Assembly: GCA_026874595.1 (NCBI GenBank)
Contig: CM049318.1
Span: forward strand, 29,695,956 to 29,759,955
DNA: 64,000 bases
Reading direction: 5' to 3'
Source of the DNA: Sipunculus nudus
Taxonomy: Eukaryota > Annelida > Sipuncula > Golfingiida > Sipunculidae
Position numbers and translations under genes: made by a program. Below, piece by piece: positions 1-11,300 of this stretch. The notes beneath the pieces are model-generated. The model was not told the origin of the DNA. It searched no databases and saw nothing but the letters and a program-made list of their open reading frames with translations. Position 1 is the first letter of the stretch; every line of letters starts with the position of its first letter.

Positions 1-253
1 AATTTTTTTTTCCATTTTCTATAATTCCATTATTTATAAAAATTCCTTAGTATTTCAAATTAATTAATCAAAATGCGATAATATTTATTAAAAATAATTT
101 TTTTTCCAAAATTGTTATCTAATTAACTCCTAAACCACCGCTGATCCAAGAACTCATTAGTGCCGCTCTGATGCTTAAATTCATTAACACGGAGTGTGTT
201 TATCTTCTATCAAGACACGGTACATCAGTGAATGATTATGCCGTCATTCAACT

Positions 254-275
254 CCCCCCCCCCCCCCCCCCCCCC
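254..275. repeat. poly-C tract
   Basis: An uninterrupted run of 22 C. Similar G/C runs at 3633, 5029, 5130 and 50384 lie in interspersed elements. Confidence 0.9.
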
Positions 276-1984
276 AGCCCAAGCAAACTCTTCGATAAAA
301 AGCAATTCCTTCAGGAAGACCTTCTGTGAGTAATCATTGTTCTTTTCTGTGCACGTGTTCAATGAGCGAATCTATCCTAATACCATAATGTATAATGTCA
401 ATTATACATTTGATTTTGAAGACATATTTTGAAGTTAGCCTGACACAGCGCCCAAAAAAGGGACATTTAAAAATATGTGAGCACATGCCGTGACGCCGAA
501 GGGCAGACCGCGTGGTCGGAGAGGTCACTCTGTGCTCAACTAAGTGTTCCTAGTCGGCCTACATGCCGACTGACGCGTGACTATATCAGCGAATAGCATC
601 AATACTAAACTATTTATTGGTGCTGGAGTACTCGTTGAATAATATATATGCCGACGGGTCACGGCGAGGTTGTACATCATGTCACGTTAGCCACTACACG
701 CTACACAGCTTTCATAGAACACTAATGCTTTTGTAAATGTGTATTGTGTTAATAGAACCTGAACAAACTCATCTGCTTAATCGGGGTTTGTATTGTGTTC
801 GCCCACTCTATATGTGAAATATTTATTGCTAAAGTTTACTTTTTCATTGGTACAAGCCAGACACGACGGCTGGCTATACTACATAATATAAATGATGTAA
901 GCCTATAAAGTATAGGCTTTAATACTTTTTCTTTTTCTTTAAGTGATTCCTATTTCCCCTGAATATTTTATGTCCACCATTGTTAGATAACCATCCATTA
1001 AGCACAAAGCGTACGCGTAACTTGAGATATTGATGTTAGCACTATCACACACCCACACACTGTTACCAGACAAATGTGCCTTTATTTTATTTTATTATTA
1101 TGGTTTTGCACATCCAAGTAAGAATCGTATAACCAGATGAGTGTTTCTATAATTTATTGTATATTAATATGCAGTATAGTGTATCGATGGTAGAGTGGGG
1201 ATGTTGGTTTAGAAATCCAGGTGTTTTATTTGATGTTGGTTTCAGTACATTTGTAATTCCGTGATAATCGATTCTTGCCGGTTCTAGTCTAGATGGTTCC
1301 TGTAGTAACGCACAAACACATCCACAACCACACATGTAAACCTATGACAGGTACATTTAATTCTATGCCAGCACTTGAAAGGTATATATATTTTATTCAA
1401 GATAAGAAACATCTTACAACACTTACTCAACTTCAATGTGCGATTCATGATTGAGCTATAGAAAGGGGTCGTAATAATGATATATTTCGTAAAGAGAGAG
1501 TCTGTTAATATTGTTAACACCATGGATACAATAATCTTTTGCATAAAGTGAACTTTATGCAAAAATGTATGTTATTTAATGATTTGAGGTTGAAATACTT
1601 CAGACAAGACTTACACTATCCAGATTAATAAAATATTATTAAATTAATTTAAACAATCATTTTGAAATAAACAAATGTTGCTGCACATTTATATAATTGC
1701 TTTTTTAAGAAGACAACGAATTATAGATAGCTTAATTATTTTATACTCTTTGATGATGGCAATATAGGAACATTGTGAACTAAGGCATGCAGTAATATTA
1801 TGTGTTTTGATGACGTTATTTATTATTTAATATTAGACTGCTACTTTGATATATCTATGCAATTATTTGATTGAATAATTATTGAAATGTTTGAAACTTT
1901 GGGCCTGAGACCTTTTACCTGAATAACTTCTTTTCTGCTCTATGAAACGTAACCAGAGCTGTATACCTGAATGTGGATAGAACT

Positions 1985-2185
1985 GGCGTCAATATAGGAG
2001 GGGAGGGGGGCATATATCCACCCTACTTCACTGTAAACATCCCCCCTGATATTCAGATGATAATATTTATATATTGGAAATGAAATATATTAATAATTAG
2101 AATTACATACTTAGGTTCTGAGTTTACTCTTTGATATTATATATCTACGCATAGTTTAGAAGTAACCTATACTTGCAAAGTAAAA
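1985..2185 (+). repeat. dispersed repeat, copy 1 of 3
   Basis: Matches 3625-3860 and 15390-15610. Shared features, in order, are 'gtcaata' with a G run, a 'catatatcc' block, the AATAATATT...GAAATGAAATAT block, 'gagttta', and 'aataacctatact' or a near match. The copies at 3625 and 15390 are part of the duplicated units. This one lies outside them, so the repeat is older than the duplication. Confidence 0.65.
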
Positions 2186-2186
2186 G

Positions 2187-2188
<2 letters not shown>

Positions 2189-2244
<56 letters not shown>
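2189..2244. repeat. (AT)n microsatellite
   Basis: About 56 bp of pure AT dinucleotide repeat. Confidence 0.95.
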
Positions 2245-2246
<2 letters not shown>

Positions 2247-3932
2247 CATCCGGGAACTTGAGTGGGAATTGCAAAATTGCACGTTCGTGTGTGTGTGTGT
2301 TTATGCGTGTGTTCGTTCTCAACATAACTGAAATGCGCTATCGTGTTCTGGTTACATGTCCTGGCATGTTTACATACAAGCCCACATACACGCAGACATC
2401 CAACAGAGAACGAGAAATTGCAATACCTTCGCCCCCGGGGACGAGGGTAATTACGGAACAGTATTTAGTAATTAGTTTGAAGTCCCATAAGGTGTTATTG
2501 TATGATGCATGTCAGCGCGTGGAATTTGCTGTTAAGAAAACGGACCGACCGTAAACCCAAGTAATGAGCACTTTTGTATTTTCATTCTGTATAATTCCAG
2601 ATCTGTTGTCGGGGGTGAGCTAATTATTCATTAAATCTATGTATATAATGATAATTAAGTGTGGGTGTTGTAACTTGTTAAATCATATAACATTTACGTG
2701 ATCAGTTTAAGATAACTACTAGTATATCGTCAAAAAATGCACGGATTCACGCACTTTATTTCTCCTTGGGAGCTGTGTATTTTGTATAAGCAACGTCTGG
2801 CATGGACCTTTAATTTTAAGGAGCAGAATGGATACGATATCCTTGTTCAATCCGCCAGGAGGGTATGCGTTTATCCCCGTTCGTATGTGTATTTGTTTGT
2901 TTTACGGATTTTCTTGAAATTTTCAGGGTATTTTGGAGATGGGTCAAAGAAGAAAAGATTGAATTTTGTGTGGGTCTGGCTCATGATCCGGGTCCCGGAA
3001 GGACTTAAAGGTATATTCACATGTGTTCTCTCATATGCGCGATTAGGCATGGAAATATGGGCCCTATAAGTAAATGCAAACCCTTATTGGGGAATTTGTG
3101 CACAAATAAACCTGGGAATACGGGGCGAATAAGTAAATGAACCCGGGTTGTGGAGTACCCCACATTAAGTACCGCCAACCTGGCGGAGGCCTGCATTCAC
3201 TTGAATGCATATTTATAGTTTGTATATAATTATAACTAATGACATGCATAATTTACGTGTACATAATCTGAATGAAAGCAAGCAATAAATGTCCCTTGAA
3301 TTTTATTGCTGACGTTCAAAGTCAAATATCTTCAGGGCTGGAGATGAATTGATGAATCTGCTCACACCAAACGGCTACCTAAACTAGTGTGTGACAGTTC
3401 GCTTAGGTTGCTTAAAAAAAGGAAACAAATCCCACGATGACTGCTGATAAAAATTAAGATTTGCTCATAAATTTATCGAACAAGGTTTCAAGACAGCGCC
3501 AAGCTGTCTCTATGCTGGTGGAAGTGGTGTTTTGGCGATCGGCATGTGGTGGGCGAGGTTGCTGCTGCTCTGCTTGCTGACTGAACTTCTCATCTCGCCC
3601 CTGGATTGGGCTGGTGTGCACGGACGTCAATAAGGGGGGGGGGGTATTTCGGGTATATATCCCTCCCCCCCATATTTTTAGCAAGGGGCTATTGCAAATG
3701 TAATCACCCCTGTTATTCAGAGAATAATATTCATATATTGAAAATGAAATATAATTACAATTATAAATGTTTATTCTTCTTCTGAGTTTACCATGAAATA
3801 TTATATATATATATCTGAATCAGGGTTGTAAATAACCTATACTGGAAACATAATACCTGATTTTTATAAACCTTATACTTAAATGTAATATATTTGAAAT
3901 ATTCAGATGTGTCATACAGACAATGAAATGTT

Positions 3933-3934
<2 letters not shown>

Positions 3935-3987
<53 letters not shown>
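3935..3987. repeat. (TA)n-(TG)n compound microsatellite
   Basis: TA repeats turning into TG repeats. The matching site in unit B (15660-15682) is short with only a few repeats, so it has changed length since the duplication. Confidence 0.9.
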
Positions 3988-4750
3988 TTATAAAACGTTA
4001 TTCAAACTTTGAGGATCCTCCCAGGCTTGCGAACAATCCCCCAACACCACCCTTGAAAATAAATTAACTCCACTGCTGACTTGCATCTTGAATGTTCATG
4101 GCTATTTCTTTGCTGGGTGTGGCATCTACAACATTATAGCTCTTAGCTAACCACACGTCTATCCTTTCAAAATTTACTCCTAAAATTGGTCAAAATATAC
4201 TTTTAAAAAATATTTATCGATGTTTGCATTGTCGAGGGAGCTGGTTGGGCAAGGCTTTGGCCGAGTCAATAAATACAACTCAGTCGACATGTTCCCCCTT
4301 TTTTTCCGCTTACTAGCGATTCCAACGGTGATGTAACAATCAAGGTGTTATAATCTCTTTTTTAATTATATTAAGACAACTGACATGAATCACTAATATC
4401 TGCAACAGGGATCAATTGTCATAACGATATGAAATCTAATCAGTTCATCTGGATTATTTCCGTTTCATTATCTTATCGCTTCTAATACACTCATGTCATC
4501 TTCTTAGGTCTGTGGTCTTTGGCTTTGTATATATACTACCGATCCACAACTGGGTCTACAGGTTTGTTATATTAAAATAAATACATGCCTAACTCCGAAA
4601 GGAACCGCACCTTTGAAACTAGGATTTGTATTTATTATTTTTATTCGAACTGTAATAAAGACGATTTTTCTTCGCTCTTTGGTGTCAATCGTCGCCAACA
4701 GATGTCGCAAGTGTAAAGGAAAAGCCATATCACACACATAATAATAAGGC

Positions 4751-4782
<32 letters not shown>

Positions 4783-4922
4783 ATATATATATTCAAGGAA
4801 AACTGAAAAGAGGAAGTTGTACCACATGAAAAAGAATACTATTTAAAAAATAAAAAAAAATCTTATGGTCTTACCTGCTTCTTTCCATCTTGAATTAATC
4901 TTTAGCGTTTTTTATTAATATG

Positions 4923-4924
<2 letters not shown>

Positions 4925-4973
<49 letters not shown>
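4925..4973. repeat. (AT)n microsatellite upstream of gene A
   Basis: About 49 bp of AT repeats. A second interrupted tract lies at 4751-4792. Confidence 0.9.
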
Positions 4974-4976
<3 letters not shown>

Positions 4977-4989
4977 ATCTAGGACGACT

Positions 4990-5150
4990 AATGACATAGC
5001 CTAAATGTTCCTTGATCCGGAAAAAAATGGGGGGGGGGGGGTCTTGGGTACAATAAATTAGTCTGAAACCCTTAAAAAATGGTTGGTGCGGCTGAAAAAG
5101 TGTGAGGTGCGTGCGGACCCCTTGGACCCCCCCCCCCCCCCGGATTCGCT
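4990..5150 (-). mobile_element. short hAT-like non-autonomous element, family member 1
   Basis: Read on the minus strand it begins GCGAATCCGGGGG, runs through TTTTTCAGCC and a TTAAGGGTTTC block, and ends near TCCGGATCAAGG. The same interior is found at 48472-48675 and in decayed form at 39908-40105. The ends resemble the CAGGGGCGGATCC terminus common in hAT elements. It lies only about 220 bp upstream of the first exon of gene A. Unit B lacks it at the matching place (about 22390). Confidence 0.55.
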
Positions 5151-5307
5151 TCTAAATGTGGTCATATGTCAAGGTCCAGTAGACATTTACAGGTGTGCGG
5201 TCTCACCAAATTTTTCCTTAATTGCAGAAGATATATAACATATTGACCATATACACCCAGCTAAACTTAACTTGTTCCCGGAGAGAAACACTGATCGATC
5301 TCCGCTT

Positions 5308-5317
5308 CTATTTATAT
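5308..5317 (+). promoter_or_regulatory. candidate TATA-like element, gene A
   Basis: CTATTTATAT lies about 60 bp upstream of the start codon, in a block of roughly 200 bp that stays alignable with the promoter of gene B. This suggests a transcription start near 5335-5345. It is inferred from position and conservation only. Confidence 0.4.
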
Positions 5318-5374
5318 TGTGGATATAGACCTTGTTTCGTTAAAGCGCGGAGTGAGACTCACCTATGAATTGAC

Positions 5375-8300
5375 ATGTCGGCAACATCAGGTATGTGCTT
5401 TAAACATGCAGTAAATATTGTTTTCTTACAGAAGCATTTTGTTATAAAACGGATTTAATATAATGTCAGAGAGGAATTAATATTTTAATTTTTTTATGAA
5501 TATGTATTTCAACTGAATATTAACATGAGCTCACATTGTAATTTGTCTTTCGTATAGAAAATATCATATTATGATGATGTATATATATAAATCACATACC
5601 TGTATTAAAATATATATTAAAATATTAAACGATACCAGGCTTGACCGGCCAGTAGATTTATAATAACAGCATATGGCATGAGAAAACCTAATTGCTTGTC
5701 GACCGAAGATACCAGCTTAACTGTACTGGACAGTAGATTTAGAATTACAGCATTTGTTATGAGGAAACCTTAATGCTTGTCGACTAAAATACCATTGTTT
5801 GGCAATTAAAATCACATGTTAAAATTATATTGCAGTGGAGATGTTAGGTCTGATAGTAATAACGCTCCTACTGAACGTCTTATTGGGACAGGAAACCAGT
5901 GGAATCACAGACACAGAGCACCAGAGAAGCCGCAGTGGGGATGGAAACTTCCAAACGTTCACTGATACTCATGTACCTCTGTCATTTGATAATAATATTG
6001 ACAATTATAATAAAAGCCTCACCTCAGTACGTGACAGCCAAGGAATAACGGAAGCGGAAGAAAGCGCTGTTAATCACGTGACTAACATGGTTCACGACCA
6101 TCTTCCTGTGGATAGAACACCACCTACAACAAATGAACACACTCAGTTAACAGGCAGGAATGCACCGATTAGGTCGACATTATCAAACGGCGAAGGACAG
6201 AAATATCCAAAAGTAACAAGCGACTACCAAAACCGCGAAAGTGCCGTTCACAAACTTCATAGCGACCTCTTCCGGTCATACAACAAACTAATCAAGCCCA
6301 AAAGGAACCAAGAGGAAGCCGTGGACGCTTCAATCAGGATACAAATGTACCAGATACGAAAGTTGGTAAGTATCACATTTAATGTAATCTGTGCAAGGGT
6401 CCAGCGGCACAAATAGTCTCCCCCATGTGTCTTACTAGGAAAGTGTAGCACCAGTGATACCACAATTTTCTCAAACCTAGGCAAGAACCCCATTCTAAAA
6501 ACAAGTTCTTTCAAACTGCAAAAATGATTTAAAAAAATAAATGCGTGATTAGATTTACCTGTTTTAACTGGAAGCAACGGAGGATGTAATTTGTAAACTG
6601 GACTGGTTTGAAAGGAGATACCGAGGGTATCAAAAATAGGTACCTGTCGTAGTTGTGGCCAAGATATATGCCTGTAACATTTTATGCAAACAGCTCCAGT
6701 TGTCGCCGGGATATTTTGTACCAGATTTAGGCCAAAATTAAAAAAAAGTATGGTTCTCGGGCACTTTTTTTCAGAAATCAATGCGGCCGGGCGGTTTTTT
6801 TTATTTTTAATTTTTTGATATGTTTCGATAAAAATGTCAAATGATGAGGGAAAAAATAATAATAACAGATTTATATTGCTATACAAGTAAAAGCACTACA
6901 TAACAAAGGAACTTTTATGATTTTATCTTCTTGAAAGAAATGTCCGAGCGGCTGCAGCTCAAAATTGGTAAGTTTTATTGAAAATCAAAATAAAGAATTT
7001 TGATACGGGGGTTTAAAATTGATGTGGGCGGTGCCTGAGAACCATACCTTTTATTTTTTGTTGGCCTTAACATTATGTATGCAAACAATTGAAAACATTT
7101 AATGATTGGTAACATTTGGATTGCATGAAGATTTTTTTTTTTTGCATGAAAGTAAATCATTCAAAATCTAAGACACAAATGTAAAATTAAACATTTTCTG
7201 ACTTATTGAGGAATAAGCAGAAAATACCATTTCGCCTGAGAGAAAGTAAGCTACCACAGGTGGTGCCATCTTCAGGCAAATCTCATATAGCCGTCAAATG
7301 ATTAAACACGTCTAAAAATGGTTCATGAGATAAAGGTAGAGGTTTGTCACCATATACGAAAACGTGAAATACCGGTAAGCAGATTTCGCGAGCAGCAAAT
7401 ACTCTGTTAAAATAGTCTTAACATAATTCTATTCAATATTCTGTTCATTGAATTTCCCTAAGTCCAAGGAATTCTTGCATAAGATTCAACGATTAAAGTG
7501 TTCTTATTTACTGACATCTGATGAATGTGATAAAGACCATTTTGGACCGCACAAAGTCGCTTAACAGAAGTGGCACCACCTGTAGGTCATAATCGCATGT
7601 CAGTTATGTGTTGGGTAAATCTGTAAAATTTCGTCTGTTAAAAGGAAGCAGTATCAATCGTCTTAGAGATATTTAGTAAATGAATGGGAAGGGATGGACG
7701 GAAAGACGGCTTGACGGACAGATGTGGACCGTTTTAATCGTCCCCTCTCCTCGAGGCGGGGTGCGTATAAAAGAGCGACCATCGATATGGCAATCGGAAT
7801 TAAATGGATTAATAACCAAAGGAAGAGAAAACGTATATTAGATAAAGTTTTTTCCCCTTCTAGCAATCAGACCCTTTCCCTCCGGCTGATCCACGATTTT
7901 AGGAAAGGTAGGACCCAACCTAGAAAACACAATAAGAAAATCGTAATAATTTCTTCCAGTCCGGATATAAGGGCGAGGGTTTGGGGTCGAGGCCGGAAAA
8001 TTGATTTCAAACCTTTACATAAAGATAGCATACTAGTTAAATAGAAACTAATGACGTGGGGTAATGTAAATATTATTATGAATGTACATTTAATCATCTT
8101 TTTTATGTACTGATTACATGTGCTTGCTGCCCTGTAGCCCGGGGTAAAATCCTTTCAGTATGTAAACATAGTCCTGATTGATTCCTAAATCCAGTCTTTA
8201 TAATGTTTGCATTATATCGACCTTCATACCGATTTCCGTGAGATTTCTGAGCCCGGTCTTCAGAAAATCTGATATCCCGTAGATATAAACACATATACAA

Positions 8301-11300
8301 TGGAAAAATGACAATAACCTTCCGCTATTATTTATCAGAGTTAATATAAAGAAGTGCAGGTGACATGTTATAGATTTTTTTTTTTCAAAAGGATGTATTG
8401 ATCCCAATCAGCCCATGTTTATTTGAACCCGTATATAAAAGGTCTTGTATAATCAATTGTATTATACTCTCTACAATCTAGTCGGAAACAGAAAATTTAT
8501 ACCATCTCCTATTATAGAGTGTTCAATTAATGAACTATTAGAGAGTGTTCATTTAATGAATTATTAGGCGAAGCCTTAACGATTTGCTAATTTCTGTTGC
8601 TCTGTTAAGCATGAAACGTTACTTACGAAACAAACATAACACGATACCACCTTCACGAAATATTTGCTATACCATTTAAATGTACGAGTACTGTCCGTTT
8701 AGGCAACAATCATTAATCTGGTGCAGGCAATGAAAATACTACGATCTTTTGACAGTGACTATACACAAACATAAGCATTAGTTGTATCCCTGTTTCTGAG
8801 ATGAAGATATGTCTTTATAATAGGGGCACAGCAAAAACATGCATTCCAGTTGTTCCATATATGCTGTCCAGTTTGTCTTGAACCCGTTGTCATAGATTAT
8901 CTAACAATCACGGTCCATTATGCTATGACATATGAGATTTGATTTTACATGTCTCTTTCGTCGGAACTTTCAGTGCACCTTTTTACCAGAAGACTGGACA
9001 CGTACAAAGAGATGAGAATGATGATTTCATGTCATATTCAACGACGTCCAGTCTTTTTAGAAGCATTTGTAGCGACCTCGAGGATATTAAATATATCAAC
9101 AAAATAATCGTGAACACGCACAAAGAAATCCCCAATGCGAGTGGGCAAAGTAGGAGGTTCATTACTTACGTTTGTTCGAGAATGGTAAAATCTTGACCAG
9201 GATGACTCCACAAAGTAGTTTTGTTCAAAGCATTGTCATAAAAGGGGCCCAATCATATATATGACGTCTTTCAACTGAAGATAATATCCTGAACCTTTTA
9301 TAAACAATATGCCTTAAGAGTCGACCCGGGAATCCCAACTTGTTCGTTTGGTTTATACCGTCATATTTATAACGTGGGGGTGGGGGTGGGACAGCAAATG
9401 GTAGTACCATAACCAACAAGGACATCTACTGGCTAGGTGTTTACACGCGACAAAAGATTGCTTTGCTTGCTTCGCATGCTTCCACCGACAATAGCTTGTG
9501 CGCAATATACCACCTCCGGGTATCGTGTCAAGTAACATTCAAAAGATTAACAGACTCTTACCGCCGGCACAGGGGAGTTAAAAAAAAACTTTGCTCAGAC
9601 GGAATTAACTGCACGTTCGTTGTATGTTCCCAGGGTCAACCATTCAGCAATAATAACAAAAATTAAATAAATAAATAAAAAAAAAAAATATTAAAATTCA
9701 ACGAAAAGGTACATTAATAACTGTATAGTAATGTTTGACGGAGAAAAGGCCATGCTGAATATCACAGACTTAAACCGATACATTACTGTATGATGCGATC
9801 TCAGTTTCCTAACCTAATTTTGTTGTTATTCTTAAGCTAATTCACATTGCCAACCTTTATTTGTTCATTGTATGATATATCTCGCTCTCAGAGTCCGTAC
9901 TTGTTAAGCCAGCAATAATGTTATCCACGTTTGGTGGCAGGGCCTTTGCAAATGTTGCCTCAGAAATTTACAACCAGTCAAATGTTCTTTGTTCGGACAA
10001 ACTAACTTGATTTAGGGGTCGTTTGGAGACATGAGGTGGTGTTAAGGTACTCAGATATCCAGGCGTCTTATCAAGCGAATTTTCTTAACTGTTAAATTGT
10101 TTAGTTTGCTTCATCTTTCATTGACGTCATTTAACCACAAGTGTACGCCATGTATTGCAGAACGAAAGGGAACAAATGCTGACGAGCTTGTTTTGGATTT
10201 CGTTGGTGAGTATACATTTGTACCAAGACAGTTTTAAGAAAGCCAGTCTCCTAAAAAAGGCGTGAAATGTGTTGATATAATCCATAGATTATAAATTCCA
10301 ATCGCTACCACATATTCTTTTCACAATCCGAATAAAAGCATTTACCTTTAAGCTGTTTGTAATTGTAATGAATTTTCTTTATCTAAGTGCCTAATCCCTG
10401 GTGACTGACATCCCCTCGGATCGATCAAAGGTTAATCATTACAGCATAAATCAACCACAAATATTTGTATTTCTCTGTTTTAGACAGCAGTAAACTAAAG
10501 GTATACATTGATATATAACTCTCTAGTGATAAGAAAGTTTTGTAATAGGAAATGTCCCATTCCAATATATCAAGATAGGTTTAAGACAAGTATAAGCGAT
10601 TTTCCGTAGGTGACCGCGAATTATTTTACGTTTACTCTTTTTTTCCCTTTAGCCACATTTCAATCATATGTCAAGATGGCAGCATACCGATGTTTTGTAT
10701 AAGAAAACATCAGTTTTTTCAGAGGAATCGTCAGACATAGTTCAAATATAGTCTAAACATATCAATGTTATTTAACACAAGTAGTCTTGCAGACATTTGT
10801 ATTCAAACTGTCTTAACTTTATTTGTTGACCCTCTGGCTGTTATTTATATTCACGATATAGCTACATCATTTGGCATACATCAGTTCAGAGAGCTCATTG
10901 TCATAAGGAACGTTCTTTCCTATAGAAAATAAATGAGCAGTTTCTTTTTTTTCTTTTAATACTTTTCGGGTGTCGTTAAGGGGATATATGAACAGATTTG
11001 CCTGCAGTGTTATTATGTAAGTTTAAACCAAATCAACCAGAGAATTCTAAATATGCTGCTGTTATTCTTCTTTTAGTATTGGAGCGATGAGTTTTTGTCA
11101 TGGGACCCGGAGAACTATAATGGCACAAAGCGCATATTTGTTGACTCTGATCTTATTTGGAAACCCGATATCTATCTCTTGAACAAGTGAGTGAGTGTTA
11201 GTGATCAGGTGTACGGCAAATATACAGATAGAAAAAAGGTTTTCTGCAGGTGTTGATAAATATTTAAGGTACAGAATTGGTGCTAATGGTTTGAAAAACA

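Larger units (their letters stand above)
1..2900. other. left flank without a recognised gene
   Basis: AT-rich sequence with short, uninformative open frames. It holds a 22-nt C run at 254-275, one copy of a dispersed repeat (1985-2185) and an (AT)n tract at 2189-2244. No exon, RNA gene or transposase motif was found on either strand. Confidence 0.6.

Noticed and set aside
8939-9196. Possible extra exon or second gene in intron 2 of gene A (frame with DIKYINKIIV and a GTAAAA donor)
   Set aside because: The matching stretch in gene B (27600-27720) has a 1-bp deletion that breaks the frame and has lost its first half. The exon 2 to exon 3 junction is already complete without it.
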